Source: Chthonomonadales bacterium (GTDB lineage: Bacteria; Armatimonadota; Chthonomonadetes; Chthonomonadales; CAJBBX01). From it: a DNA stretch of 64,000 bases. Numbering within the stretch: the stretch's first letter is position 1; the number at the start of each line of letters is the position of its first letter. This document shows positions 18,015-27,905 of the stretch, piece after piece. The stretch is from positions 124,001-188,000 of the forward strand of contig DAIDHP010000003.1 in NCBI GenBank assembly GCA_027459625.1. Direction: 5' to 3'. Under the pieces are notes generated by a model that saw only the letters and a list, made by a program, of their open reading frames with translations, was not told the origin of the DNA and did no database searches. The position numbers and the translations under genes were made by a program.

Positions 18015-19991
18015 ATGAAATCCATTTTATTATTTTTACGAAGACATATTATCGGGATTCTTATCCTGGTTGGTGTATTCATCGCGGTGCGATTGGTGGT
18101 TAACCACTATCACAAACCGGGTTCGATGACCTTGATCCAAGCACAGGCGATGAATATGAATATGGCCGCGCCGGTCGGTTCCGTGCCTGTGAGCGCCATT
18201 ACAGTTAGCGACACCTCCACGCAGCCCATGGTGGAGTATACCGGCAATGTCGTGCCTTTTAACGGCATCATCGTCTATCCGCGTGTCACGGGAGTGCTCG
18301 AAGCGGTGTATGTTTATCCCGGACAGAGGGTTCATGCAGGGCAGGTGGTGGCTAGATTGGATAGCGTGGAGTTTAACTCCCGCTTGAAAGAGGCGGAATA
18401 CGGATCAAAAGCTGCGAAGGACGCTTTCCTCTCCCTTGTCAATCAGCGAAAACAGGGGCTTGCGCAGCAAGGTTCCGCCGCAGCGAACGTGCAAGCTTAC
18501 CAAAGTGATTACCAGGACGGTTTGGCACAGGTCTCGGCGGCCGAATCCGCCCTGAAAGCTGCACAAAGCGAATATCAAGCTTCTCAAGCTGATTTGGGCG
18601 TCGCGGAATCCAACTTGAATTCGGCGAACGCTAACGCCCAGTACTGGAAGTCGGAGATCGTTAGGGAAAGGAAACTCTATAAGAACAAGGCAGTATCGAC
18701 GGATGAGATGCAGGGTGAGGAGGCGAAATACCGAACCGCCCTCGCGAATGTTCAGCAGGCGCAGGCGATTATCGCTCAAAAGAAGGCGAGGATCGCTTCA
18801 AGCCAGGCAAATATTCAGCAGATGAAAGCGGGTTTGCAATCCGCGAAGTCCAAAATGACTGGTTTCCAAGCGCAAATCGAATCTGCAAAAGCATCATTGA
18901 CTGCAAGCAAGGCGAATGTGGCTGCGATCTCCGAGCAAATAAAACGCCAGGGCTCTCTGGAGCGCGAGGCGTCAGCAAAACAGAACACAGCGTCGATTAT
19001 CCGTAATTACACTCTCATTCGCGTGGATCAGAGCGGGGTGGTGACGCAACGATTGGTCAGTCCAGGAACGTTGGTTCAACCGGGCATGCCCATTCTTCAA
19101 ATCGATAACACAAGCGCTTTGCGAATTCAGGCGGATGTGGCGCAGTCTGATATTGTCAATATTCATAACGGGAATATAGTGACTATAAAGGACCCCGTTT
19201 TGCAAAATCACAGAATACAAGCCCGTGTGACTTCGATTTTTGACTCCGCGAACGATGTTTCGCGTACCGTTGTCGTGGAGGCCTTGGTGCGCAATCCCCC
19301 CTCATGGTTGATCCCAGGCGAGTATATCGTTATGGATATCGGGTTAGGATATCCTCGCAATATGATCTCGATACCCTATTCCGCAATTCGTTATGACGAA
19401 TTCCAGCATCCTTTCGTTTGGACAATACGGCAAGTTGGTAAGTCTGGAAAAACCACTTACACCTGTCTGATGCATCCCTTCATACATGAGGATCATCCTG
19501 GGAAATGCCCGATTTGCGGCATGACATTGGTGCCTGAAAAGAACGGTGGAAACTCCGTGGCGCATCGAGTCTATGTGACGCTTGGCGCCCAGTCGAATAA
19601 TTCCGTGCAAGTTGTATCAGGTTTGAATGCGGGGGATATGGTGATCACCCAAGGGAGCGAAGGGCTTCAGGAGGGACAAAACGTCGCCGTGGAGCAATGG
19701 AGCGAAGGTGGTCCGGTAACTTTGCCCAAGCCCTCGGGGAACATGAAGAGCATGCCGGGAATGAACATGCCAATGAATAACGGCGGCGGCGGCGCCTCTT
19801 CAGGTTCCATGAAAGGGATGAATATGCCCTCAACATCTACAAACAGCGGCGGAAAGAAGGGTTCGATGTCCGGGATGAACATGCCAAGCGGTTCCGGCAG
19901 CGGTAAATCCTCTCCTGGCGCCAAGCCTGGAATGCCCGTGCAATCAAAACCCAATGCATCCAACTCCATGAAAAATATGCCGGGAATGTGA
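18015..19991 (+). CDS. RND efflux periplasmic adaptor with heavy-metal domain and Met-rich tail
   Basis: 658-residue membrane-fusion protein linking an RND pump to a TolC channel. An N-terminal membrane anchor (about 4-30) is followed by the first half of the lipoyl/barrel-sandwich domain (VYPGQRVHAGQVVARLD), an unusually long alpha-helical hairpin (about 115-330) rich in Ala, Gln and Ser, and the second barrel half. A heavy-metal-binding domain is inserted near residues 481-506 (YTCLMHP...GKCPICGMTLVP, Cys and His ligands). The C-terminus (577-658) repeats MxxMPGMNMP-type segments, as in copper or silver handling proteins. The ATG at 18015 has GGAGG upstream; the in-frame TTG at 18000 does not. 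Confidence 0.9.
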   Translation: MKSILLFLRRHIIGILILVGVFIAVRLVVNHYHKPGSMTLIQAQAMNMNMAAPVGSVPVSAITVSDTSTQPMVEYTGNVVPFNGIIVYPRVTGVLEAVYVYPGQRVHAGQVVARLDSVEFNSRLKEAEYGSKAAKDAFLSLVNQRKQGLAQQGSAAANVQAYQSDYQDGLAQVSAAESALKAAQSEYQASQADLGVAESNLNSANANAQYWKSEIVRERKLYKNKAVSTDEMQGEEAKYRTALANVQQAQAIIAQKKARIASSQANIQQMKAGLQSAKSKMTGFQAQIESAKASLTASKANVAAISEQIKRQGSLEREASAKQNTASIIRNYTLIRVDQSGVVTQRLVSPGTLVQPGMPILQIDNTSALRIQADVAQSDIVNIHNGNIVTIKDPVLQNHRIQARVTSIFDSANDVSRTVVVEALVRNPPSWLIPGEYIVMDIGLGYPRNMISIPYSAIRYDEFQHPFVWTIRQVGKSGKTTYTCLMHPFIHEDHPGKCPICGMTLVPEKNGGNSVAHRVYVTLGAQSNNSVQVVSGLNAGDMVITQGSEGLQEGQNVAVEQWSEGGPVTLPKPSGNMKSMPGMNMPMNNGGGGASSGSMKGMNMPSTSTNSGGKKGSMSGMNMPSGSGSGKSSPGAKPGMPVQSKPNASNSMKNMPGM

Positions 19992-20020
19992 TTCCAAGAT
20001 AGAAAGGGTAGGTCACGAAG

Positions 20021-23000
20021 ATGAATGATTCATCGAAAAAAGAGGGCGAATCCCATTCCCCGTTTAACATATCCGCGTGGTCAATCGATCATCCTTACAT
20101 GATCATTGCATTTTACGCGGGGATGGCGATATTGGCGGTAATAGCGATCGGTGGATACATGCCGCGAAGGTTCATGCCATATGTGCAAAGCCCGATGATT
20201 GGCGTAGTGTCGATGATGCCCGGATATAGCGCAAGGGAGATGGAGACTTATATCTCTGATCCATTGGAGCAGCGGATGATCAATATCCCGAATGTGCGCT
20301 ACATCCGCTCCGTGTCACAGGATGGTTTTAGCATCGTGTCTCTCGAGTTCCCCTATGGAACCGACATGGATCATGAACTCACCAAGGTTCAATCCCTGTT
20401 GAATGTTGCCCAAGCCGATTTGCCCGCAACCGGTGCGAATCTCAAACCTTCCTGGGTTTTGAAGATAGATCCGTTAAATATACCGGTGCTGTCCCTGGCT
20501 TTGACGGGGGATTCTCGTTGGGATATGAAAAGCCTTCGTCAACTTGCGGATAATCAGATATCCAATCAAATAAAAACCTGCAGCACGGATATCTACACGG
20601 TGCAGACATTCGGAGGATATCGCAGACAGCTTCAGGTGATCGTGGATCGCAACAAACTAGCGGCGTATGGTATCAGCATCCTTCAGATAAGAGACGCACT
20701 GGATGCAAATAACGTGGTGAAGTCCGGCGGCACGTTGGTATCCAACAGTACAGAGGCGATTGTACGGGAGGACACGCTCGCCAGAAGCGTGCATGAGGTG
20801 GAAAACTATCCCATTGGTTACAAGGATGGATCGGTTGTATATCTCAAAAACGTTGCGAAGGTGGAAGACACCTATTATGCTCAAAGAAGCGGATACCAGT
20901 TCTACCATATGGGAAAGAATGGGGCGGCATCGAAGAACGCCATTGAGGTCAGTGTGCTCCAAAGTCCGTCAGCATCCTCCCCGGTTGTCATTGCCAAGGT
21001 GATGAAGGAACTGAAGGTGTTGGAAAATGAGTTTCCCGGAATTCACTTTCAGGTGGCGTATAACAATAGCCGTTTCGTTGGCATCCTGATGCATAACATG
21101 TTTGAAGAGTTGGGTATGGCGATTCTCCTGACAGGCCTAGCGACGTTGCTCTTTCTTGGGAACTGGCGAGGGACGCTCATCGCCATGACGGCCATTCCGT
21201 TTTCGTTGGCCATGGCGCTTTTGGCGTTGATACCCATGGGGATGACCCTGAATTCCAGCACGCTCATCGGATTGTTGCTCTCCATCGGGCGCTTGGTGGA
21301 TGATAGCATCATAGACATCCACTCCGTGGAGCGGCATTTGCGTATGGGAAAGAGTTCTCGCGACGCAACAATTGACGGGATTACGGAGGTGCGCACCGCT
21401 GTTGCGGCGTCCACGATCATGCTTTGCCTCGCCCTGTCGCCATTGCTGTTTTGTGGCGGGATCGTGCAGTTGATGTTCGTGGGGCTCGTGTGGCCGATCA
21501 TTTTCGGGTTGCTTGCGTCGTTCCTCGTCTCCCTTACGCTTACATCCCTCATGGCGGCGCACATTCTGAAGCCGGATGATCACCCGTCAATCATTCGCGA
21601 GAGAAAGGGTCTGTTTTACCGATATCTTTTGCAACCAATCCAAAACGGTCTTAACCGGATGGAAACGGGATATGCCAGATTAATATCTTGGATGGAAATC
21701 AATCGCTTTATTACCGTGGCGGGGGCTTTGGTTACCATCATCATCGGTTTCGGTTTCTATTATTTTATCGGCTCTGAAATGATGCCGTTGGCGGACGTTG
21801 GGCAGGCGTACATGAGTTTGGAGATGGCGCCGGGAACAAGTTACAAGGATACTGCCTTGGCGGTAGGACGCATCGAGAAAATCATGGCGAAATATCCTGA
21901 TCTGAAGGATGCAAGCATTGAAATAGGATTCGAGGGGGGGCCAGGGTATTCAAGCGGAGCCTATTTCAATGGATATTCCATGGGGTTGATGGACAGCGCC
22001 TCTGGCATGTTAACTTTTTCCGACAAGGATACAAGAAAAAGCTCCATTTGGCGCATCATGGATAACATTGTGGGGGAGGCTGACGCCACCATCCCCGGAA
22101 TTCGTAAATTTCAGATAAAGGAGATGGGAAGCGATGTGATGGCTTCATCGGAGGCGCCTATCCAGCTTTTAATTTACGGACCAAATCTCCAGATTATTTC
22201 CAAGTTGACCCACGAAGTGGCGAATATCGCTCGCACACAGGTGCCCGATATTTATCAGGTAGGAACGGACTGGACGATGGGACAGCCGGATTACGAGGTG
22301 CATGTGGACGCAAGGCGTGCGGCGGAACTTGGCATGACCGTGTCGGATGTGTCGGATCAGGCGTATTACGCGCTGAGGGGTGGATTTACCAATGAATTCT
22401 ATCATATTCCGAATTTAAGGCAGACCACTGTCTTTGTGCGTTATCGTAAGGATCAAAGGCTTAGTCCTTATGATTTGGGGCAGTTGACGATCATCTCTCC
22501 CAAGGGCGATGAAATTCCATTGAAATCCATCGCCACCATCTCGCCCCGATACGAACCCACTTTGATCGAGCATGACAACTTCCGACGCGTGGACACCGTT
22601 ACGGGATTCTATCGAAAGACGTTCTACCATCCATCGGCATACGCAATGACGCCATATCAGCGTTCGCGTCCATGGCAACGCAATCGCTCCTCCATGGATG
22701 TCGCGATGGATTTGATGATGCGAGCTGAAATGCAATTGAACTGGCCTCCGGGATATGGAATCGCCATGAGGGGGGATATGACACAGATGATGGATAGCTT
22801 CAGACGACTATTGGGCGGGCTGGAGTTGGCGATACTATTCATCTTTCTGGTGCTTGTGGCTCAGTTCCGGGGATTCATTCAGCCATTTCAGATGATCTTC
22901 TCATTACCGCTGGAGCTTTCCGGTGTTTTTATCGCTCTCTTCCTTATGGGACAGGCGTTCAGCACCGTCTCGATTATGGCGGTGATCGTCTTAACAGGAA

Positions 23001-23368
23001 TGGATATCACCACGGCGATCCTTCTGATTGATCTTATCATGAGGTTTCGCCAATCCGGGATGACGAGAGATGAAGCTGTACGCAAAGCCTGTCCCGAACG
23101 TTTGCGCCCCATCCTTATGACAAGTGTTATCACCCTGATAGCCATGTCCCCCGTGGCTTTCGCTCCGAAAACCGGCATGGACGCCTATCAGCCATTGGGA
23201 GTGGTAATTGTCGGCGGGTTGATCATGGGGACGGCGTTGAGTTTGTTGGTCATACCGATCATGCACACCTTGGTTGATGATGTCGTGGTGAAGTTGAACG
23301 GGTGGTTCGGGAGGACAAATCGAGGCAATTCGGATACAACCCTCGCGTCGGAGAAGGGGGAGGATTAA
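20021..23368 (+). CDS. Efflux RND transporter permease
   Basis: 1115-residue inner-membrane proton-driven exporter of the AcrB/CusA superfamily. The first transmembrane helix (about 25-45), porter-domain motifs such as GYSAREMETYISDPLEQ, the central membrane block and the second half of the duplicated fold are all present. The fourth helix carries RLVDDSIID near residue 424. The double Asp is typical of the hydrophobe/amphiphile branch rather than classical CusA/CzcA, so the metal assignment rests on the neighbours: adaptor with a heavy-metal domain upstream, Spy/CnrX-like protein downstream. Starts 29 bases after the adaptor. Confidence 0.92.
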   Translation: MNDSSKKEGESHSPFNISAWSIDHPYMIIAFYAGMAILAVIAIGGYMPRRFMPYVQSPMIGVVSMMPGYSAREMETYISDPLEQRMINIPNVRYIRSVSQDGFSIVSLEFPYGTDMDHELTKVQSLLNVAQADLPATGANLKPSWVLKIDPLNIPVLSLALTGDSRWDMKSLRQLADNQISNQIKTCSTDIYTVQTFGGYRRQLQVIVDRNKLAAYGISILQIRDALDANNVVKSGGTLVSNSTEAIVREDTLARSVHEVENYPIGYKDGSVVYLKNVAKVEDTYYAQRSGYQFYHMGKNGAASKNAIEVSVLQSPSASSPVVIAKVMKELKVLENEFPGIHFQVAYNNSRFVGILMHNMFEELGMAILLTGLATLLFLGNWRGTLIAMTAIPFSLAMALLALIPMGMTLNSSTLIGLLLSIGRLVDDSIIDIHSVERHLRMGKSSRDATIDGITEVRTAVAASTIMLCLALSPLLFCGGIVQLMFVGLVWPIIFGLLASFLVSLTLTSLMAAHILKPDDHPSIIRERKGLFYRYLLQPIQNGLNRMETGYARLISWMEINRFITVAGALVTIIIGFGFYYFIGSEMMPLADVGQAYMSLEMAPGTSYKDTALAVGRIEKIMAKYPDLKDASIEIGFEGGPGYSSGAYFNGYSMGLMDSASGMLTFSDKDTRKSSIWRIMDNIVGEADATIPGIRKFQIKEMGSDVMASSEAPIQLLIYGPNLQIISKLTHEVANIARTQVPDIYQVGTDWTMGQPDYEVHVDARRAAELGMTVSDVSDQAYYALRGGFTNEFYHIPNLRQTTVFVRYRKDQRLSPYDLGQLTIISPKGDEIPLKSIATISPRYEPTLIEHDNFRRVDTVTGFYRKTFYHPSAYAMTPYQRSRPWQRNRSSMDVAMDLMMRAEMQLNWPPGYGIAMRGDMTQMMDSFRRLLGGLELAILFIFLVLVAQFRGFIQPFQMIFSLPLELSGVFIALFLMGQAFSTVSIMAVIVLTGMDITTAILLIDLIMRFRQSGMTRDEAVRKACPERLRPILMTSVITLIAMSPVAFAPKTGMDAYQPLGVVIVGGLIMGTALSLLVIPIMHTLVDDVVVKLNGWFGRTNRGNSDTTLASEKGED

Positions 23369-23920
23369 ATGAGAAAAATTGAAACCGGTAAAAAAAGATT
23401 CTCTCTCCGATTCGGATGGGGTACCACAATCGCTTTGATCGTGGCAACTGGAATCGTATTAACAGGGAGGTTGATGCGTTCCAATCCCTCGGATTCATAT
23501 GCTGGTCCAATCGTCATGCAGGCGGGACCGGACGGCAAACTGCATCGCGTGAACGCTTCTTCCCTGCCCCTCTCGAATCCAGGCAAACCGTTGAAGTGGG
23601 AGGTGCAGGATTTGATCCTCAACGCCCGCCGACTGGATTTAACGCATAGTCAGCTTGCGAGACTTAATGGATTAAAGGTGCGGTGGACGAGCGAAAAAAA
23701 AAGCTTGCTGGCTCAAATGAAGGAGGATTTGACAAAAGCGAAACCCAGCGGAAGCGAATCCGTCCCGAAACTGACTTCGGATTTGGCGGGATATTCCCGC
23801 CATTCCGAACTTTTCGATGAGCGGCGCGATTATTATCTGCGTATGGGGTTGGCAATGCTCAAACCCATACAAGCGGAAAAATGGGCGGAGATGCAAAATG
23901 CGGGCAAGGAGGAGCGGTAA
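23369..23920 (+). CDS. Periplasmic Spy/CnrX-like protein of the efflux locus
   Basis: 183 residues. A single N-terminal hydrophobic segment (about 17-35) anchors or exports it. The soluble part is helical and includes LDLTHSQLARL, which resembles the LTxxQ repeat of Spy/CpxP/ZraP and the helical hooks of CnrX-type metal sensors. It begins with no gap after the permease stop, so it belongs to the efflux operon. The role could be metal sensing or protection of periplasmic proteins. Homology is inferred from one motif, helical character and context, and is not certain. Confidence 0.65.
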   Translation: MRKIETGKKRFSLRFGWGTTIALIVATGIVLTGRLMRSNPSDSYAGPIVMQAGPDGKLHRVNASSLPLSNPGKPLKWEVQDLILNARRLDLTHSQLARLNGLKVRWTSEKKSLLAQMKEDLTKAKPSGSESVPKLTSDLAGYSRHSELFDERRDYYLRMGLAMLKPIQAEKWAEMQNAGKEER

Positions 23921-23923
23921 ATG

Positions 23924-24895
23924 TCAATCCCAAGGATGAAAACATATCTTTATCGCTTCCTGTCTTTCAAGCATTTCAATCCCTTCGGCGTAACCCTCCA
24001 ATGGAAGTGTACAGGAGATAAGAGGGGAGAGAGAAAGTCGTCCGTCTCTAATCATGTTCAACGCATATTCCGCAGCTTCTCGCGAATGTCCTTTGTACCC
24101 ACACAGCCTCAAACCGTTGTAATGACGGGGCGAATAGGTGTAATCCGTTCGTTGAACGCCGAAGAGCGCCAATGCATCGGCGACGCGATCCATCATGTAT
24201 TTCACCGTGGCTTTAGCGCCGACGCAGTCAATGCCGTTATCGATCTTGGGAGTATTGGGGCGCACGGGAACGACGTCGTCCAGATTATCACGGGTGTCAT
24301 AAACTGCATCCGCTCCCAGTCGAAGCGCGAGTGCCATTCGTTCGCGGGAAAGGTCGAATCCGATCACCTCGCTTGCGCCTTCCGCCTTAGCCATTTGAAC
24401 GGAGATCAGCCCCGCTGGTCCCAACCCCATTACACCGAACCGTCTTCCGGGCAAAACCCCCATCTCCTTCAACATCATGAAACTGGAGCCGAGACACATT
24501 GCGAGTTCAAGAGAGGCGGCCTCTTCAAAGGAAACGTGCTCCGGAATGGGAATCACATTTTCAGCTTGGAGAACCACATACTGAGAGTAACAACCGTTAC
24601 GATGGTGCCCCGGATCTCGCCAAGCACTTACGCGATCCCCTTTTTTCAAACCGGTAACTCCCTCTCCCACCTCCTCTATGACGCCGGAAGCCTCGTGCCC
24701 CGGTTGTCCAGGAGTGTAGGGATGGTGAAACTGGTGTCCTGCGAACATCGGTTCGTCATGGCGCAAATGAAGATCCCATTGCGGACAGGTGTTCACCGCC
24801 ATCACCTTAAGAAGCACTTCTCTCTCGCCAGGGACGGGAATAGGCTTGTCCAATATCTCGAAATCCCTCCCGTTAATGACTTGCAGAATTTTCAT
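23924..24895 (-). CDS. Zinc-type alcohol dehydrogenase-like protein (MDR family)
   Basis: 323-residue medium-chain dehydrogenase/reductase. The N-terminal catalytic domain has GHEASGVIEEVGEGV and KKGDRVSAW; the Rossmann domain starts near GVMGLGPAGLISVQMAKAEG with FDLSRERMALALRLGAD. The structural-zinc cysteine lobe seems to be absent. It follows another MDR gene by 21 bases on the same strand, so the pair may act on one substrate, for example a sugar or polyol. Its 3' end meets the efflux operon end to end, four bases apart. Confidence 0.88.
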   Translation of the reverse strand: MKILQVINGRDFEILDKPIPVPGEREVLLKVMAVNTCPQWDLHLRHDEPMFAGHQFHHPYTPGQPGHEASGVIEEVGEGVTGLKKGDRVSAWRDPGHHRNGCYSQYVVLQAENVIPIPEHVSFEEAASLELAMCLGSSFMMLKEMGVLPGRRFGVMGLGPAGLISVQMAKAEGASEVIGFDLSRERMALALRLGADAVYDTRDNLDDVVPVRPNTPKIDNGIDCVGAKATVKYMMDRVADALALFGVQRTDYTYSPRHYNGLRLCGYKGHSREAAEYALNMIRDGRLSLSPLISCTLPLEGYAEGIEMLERQEAIKICFHPWD

Positions 24896-24916
24896 CTTTC
24901 TGTCTCCTTTGACGGT

Positions 24917-25915
24917 CTATTCCCAATCAAGAATCACGCCGAGATGAGGTTGGGTGTGTTGAATGATCATGTTGTACGCTTCTTCCGCTTGAAATACCGG
25001 GAAATGATGGGTGATAAGCGGGAGCGTGTGAAGTTTTCCGTTAAGAATCATATCAAGAGTGGCGTCCATCCTTTCCTTGCTCCAGCCGGACGGGGCATGA
25101 AGCGTCATTTCCCGATCTCGCAGTTTTTGGATGTCAATGTGACCGTTCGCCCCGTAAAATCCTGCGGAGGAGATATGGCTGTCATGAACGCACAGGGGTA
25201 TCAACGCTTCCATGGAGGGGATGGATCCGACGGTATCGGCAATGAGTTTGATTCCTTGCGGCGACCATTTTCGCACACCATCCACCATATCATTCGTTCT
25301 CAGGTTAAGGATGGCGTCTCCGGATGCGGACTGGAATTTTTCCAGACGTTCCTGGTGCTTACCGATCATAAGCGTTTTCACGCCTCGGGCCTGCAGGGTT
25401 TGCGCCGCCCAATGGCCCACAAGCCCGTCCCCCAAAACCACCGCCGACTCGCCTGCGGATATCGTTGGACGCATTCCAACATTGTAACCGACCTGTGTCA
25501 ACACCAATCCGCTAACCGCAACAGGGTCAGTGTCAGGCGGCAGTTTCCAAACTTGGGAATGATGGGTGACGGCGGGGGAGACGTGCCCGCCATGAGAATA
25601 AAACATATCGTTGACGGGAGAGACGGTCGCAAAAACAAGATCGCCGATATGGATATCCATCACATTCTTTCCCACCCATTCCACAATACCGGTTTTTTGA
25701 TATCCTGGAACATGAGGGAAAGGCATAGGATCGGAATCGGACCGCGGGGTGTCGCCTGCGATACGCTCTCCGCGAATCATAGAGCCTTCCGTTCCATTAC
25801 TGATCCAGGAATGAGTGATTTGAATGACGACATCTTCCGGGGTGGGCACCGGGACGGTTACGGGGGTGAACTCCACCTTCCCAATGGAGGTTGTAACGAC
25901 AGCTCGAGCTTCCAT
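24917..25915 (-). CDS. Zinc-type alcohol dehydrogenase-like protein (MDR family), second copy
   Basis: 332 residues. The catalytic-domain line HVPGYQKTGIVEWVGKNV replaces the usual GHE by GYQ, so a catalytic-zinc ligand set may be altered. The nucleotide-binding domain has VVLGDGLVGHWAAQTLQARG. The frame opens at 25933, but the ATG at 25915 follows GGAG at seven bases and gives MEARAVVTTS. First gene of a two-gene unit, divergent from the TolC-family gene across about 90 bases. The pair separates the RND pump from its outer-membrane channel, yet shows no mobile-element signature. Confidence 0.87.
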   Translation of the reverse strand: MEARAVVTTSIGKVEFTPVTVPVPTPEDVVIQITHSWISNGTEGSMIRGERIAGDTPRSDSDPMPFPHVPGYQKTGIVEWVGKNVMDIHIGDLVFATVSPVNDMFYSHGGHVSPAVTHHSQVWKLPPDTDPVAVSGLVLTQVGYNVGMRPTISAGESAVVLGDGLVGHWAAQTLQARGVKTLMIGKHQERLEKFQSASGDAILNLRTNDMVDGVRKWSPQGIKLIADTVGSIPSMEALIPLCVHDSHISSAGFYGANGHIDIQKLRDREMTLHAPSGWSKERMDATLDMILNGKLHTLPLITHHFPVFQAEEAYNMIIQHTQPHLGVILDWE

Positions 25916-26006
25916 GATGGTTCTCCACTTCAATTCGTTGAAGGGCTTAGTACGTCGATTTCATAAAGTATATCCCCATTTAAACATTAATTAACGAGGT
26001 GTTTCG

Positions 26007-27365
26007 ATGATATTTAATCCTATGAATTTAAAGAGAGCAAAAATACGATTGACGGGAATTTTAATCTTAATGGCGGGGTGTTTCCCGGTTTTTAACGCGA
26101 GGGCTTCGGATGTGGCGGATGCGTATCCCGTCGAAAATGGAAGCATCTCCGTGCAACAAGCGATCGGAATTGGCTTAAAGAACAGTTGGAGAATAAAAGC
26201 CGCAGTGGATGATAAAAAGGCCGCGCAGGCTCAAACAAGGTCGGCGCAATCCCAGAATGGGGCACAGATATCCACGAATGGCTTTTTCACCGCCGGAGAT
26301 ATGACCTCCGTTCTCTCCTCTCCCCCTGGATCAATGCCTTCCAGTATCAATTCGGTTCCTAATAAAGGGTATTTGGGACAAAACTTGATGCTTATGGCGC
26401 CGATCTACACCGGTGGCAAGCTGGTGAACCTCATTCACGCGGCGAGAGGAATGGCTCATTCCAAGGAGTACGGGGTCACCACCGCCCAAACGGACATCGC
26501 CTACAAAATACGCAGTGCATACTACCTCGCGTTATACGCTCAGAGCTTGGCGGATGTCGCTCATGCGAGGGTGACTTATGCTCAGGAACTCGTTAAGAAC
26601 ACACAGGCGGAATTCGCTGCGGGCAAAGGTATCCAGGCCTCCGTTGATCGATCAAATGCGGAACTGGCAGACGCTCAAAGGATGCTGACCAGCGAAAGAA
26701 ACGACGAAGCGAAAGCGTTGTTGAATCTAAAAGCGGTAATGGGGATATCATTGGATTCGAATATCGCCCTCTCCGACCATCTGGAATATGTCACACCGAC
26801 CGGGAATAAAAAAATGTGGATAACGCAAGCCAGAAATAATCTGCCCGAGTTGTTGGCATTAAAGTCGCAGATCGCTTCGGCGCGATCAAGCGTTAGCGCC
26901 GTTAAAGCCGAATACGATCCTCAGATCTATGGCGTTGCCATGGCGAATGGATTCGCATCCGATTCGATGGGGGACGGGACGGGATACACCGTAGGCGTGA
27001 CGGTTGGGCTTCCTCTGTTTGATAATGGGCAACGCTCCTCGGACCTGGATGCGGCGAAGGACAGCGTATTGAAATTGGAGGCGGAATACCAGGATATGCA
27101 ACTTCATGCGGAATCAAACGTTCGCATAAGCATGTTGGATTTGAAGACCGCCGATGAAAACCATCGCAGCGCATTGGCGGGGATGCAATCGGCTCAGAGC
27201 GCGTATGATGTCATCGCCTTGAGAGTGGAAAACAACAAGGGGATTTTGGTGGAGCAACTGGATGCACTTGCCACCCTAATACAGGCGAAAGCGAACCTTG
27301 CGTTGGCTCTTTATCAGGACGAAATCGCCAATGCGGAGCTATTGAAGGCGACGGGGAGGTTGTGA
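26007..27365 (+). CDS. TolC family outer-membrane efflux channel
   Basis: 452 residues with an N-terminal signal peptide ending near NARAS (about residue 34). The body is the TolC/OEP duplicated helical-hairpin type: VQQAIGIGLKNSWRIKAA at the start, PIYTGGKLVNLI and the parallel PLFDNGQRSSDLDAA in the second half, and a final LIQAKANLALALYQDEIANAELLKATG. It supplies the outer-membrane exit for the adaptor and RND permease to the left. The start ATG has GAGGTG five bases ahead. Confidence 0.92.
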   Translation: MIFNPMNLKRAKIRLTGILILMAGCFPVFNARASDVADAYPVENGSISVQQAIGIGLKNSWRIKAAVDDKKAAQAQTRSAQSQNGAQISTNGFFTAGDMTSVLSSPPGSMPSSINSVPNKGYLGQNLMLMAPIYTGGKLVNLIHAARGMAHSKEYGVTTAQTDIAYKIRSAYYLALYAQSLADVAHARVTYAQELVKNTQAEFAAGKGIQASVDRSNAELADAQRMLTSERNDEAKALLNLKAVMGISLDSNIALSDHLEYVTPTGNKKMWITQARNNLPELLALKSQIASARSSVSAVKAEYDPQIYGVAMANGFASDSMGDGTGYTVGVTVGLPLFDNGQRSSDLDAAKDSVLKLEAEYQDMQLHAESNVRISMLDLKTADENHRSALAGMQSAQSAYDVIALRVENNKGILVEQLDALATLIQAKANLALALYQDEIANAELLKATGRL

Positions 27366-27618
27366 ATTGGTTTGCGTGCAGATATTCCTTATAAGTAAAT
27401 CTACCTTATCTCAAAACGCTGACAAAATTCCGGTAATTGTAACAGTCCAATAATGCGATGGAATTGATACAATAGAAGTGCGGTGGCATCATTTGTCAAT
27501 TGTTCGCAATGCAGGTGATTGAATAATTCTCGTTATGGGCGCAGCGCCAAATACAAGATCGGCGATACATACCTATTTTAAGAATTTTACAATCGCCTCC
27601 GGTTTATTAAGGAAGGTA

Positions 27619-27873
27619 ATGATGCAGCACTTATTTACTTGTCTCTCGTGTGGTTATCCATGTCAAAAGAGAACTGTTTCAGTCAACTTGCCACGCTCCG
27701 GAGGGGGGATCGCAGTATTTAGGAATGTAACTGCGGAGGTTTGCACTCAATGCGGAGAGATGCATTTCACATTGCTCACCACTAGTCGAATGATTGCAAT
27801 AGTTCAAGGATTTTCACCTCCGGATGATATGGAACTCGTTCCGGTATACGATATGCAACGGGCGAGTGGATAG
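27619..27873 (+). CDS. YgiT-type zinc finger protein, solitary
   Basis: About 84 residues. It has a CxxC...CxxC zinc finger (CLSCGYPC and VCTQCGEMHF) followed by a short tail, as in YgiT/MqsA N-terminal domains and the small YgiT-type finger proteins often linked to toxin-antitoxin loci. No toxin partner (MqsR or a DUF4258-type protein) lies on either side, and the MqsA helix-turn-helix is absent. Two adjacent ATGs (27619, 27622) follow GGAAGG. The product may bind DNA or a distant partner; function unknown. Ends in a strong terminator. Confidence 0.75.
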   Translation: MMQHLFTCLSCGYPCQKRTVSVNLPRSGGGIAVFRNVTAEVCTQCGEMHFTLLTTSRMIAIVQGFSPPDDMELVPVYDMQRASG

Positions 27874-27905
27874 ACCGTTCAAGTGAAGGAAGGACGAATC
27901 GAATG

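Noticed and set aside
23921-25966. A 681-codon open frame on the plus strand opposite the two MDR dehydrogenase genes
   Set aside because: It runs antisense to two clear dehydrogenase genes with intact family motifs. Its product is His/Arg/Ser-rich with no domain, as expected of a mirror frame in codon-biased DNA.
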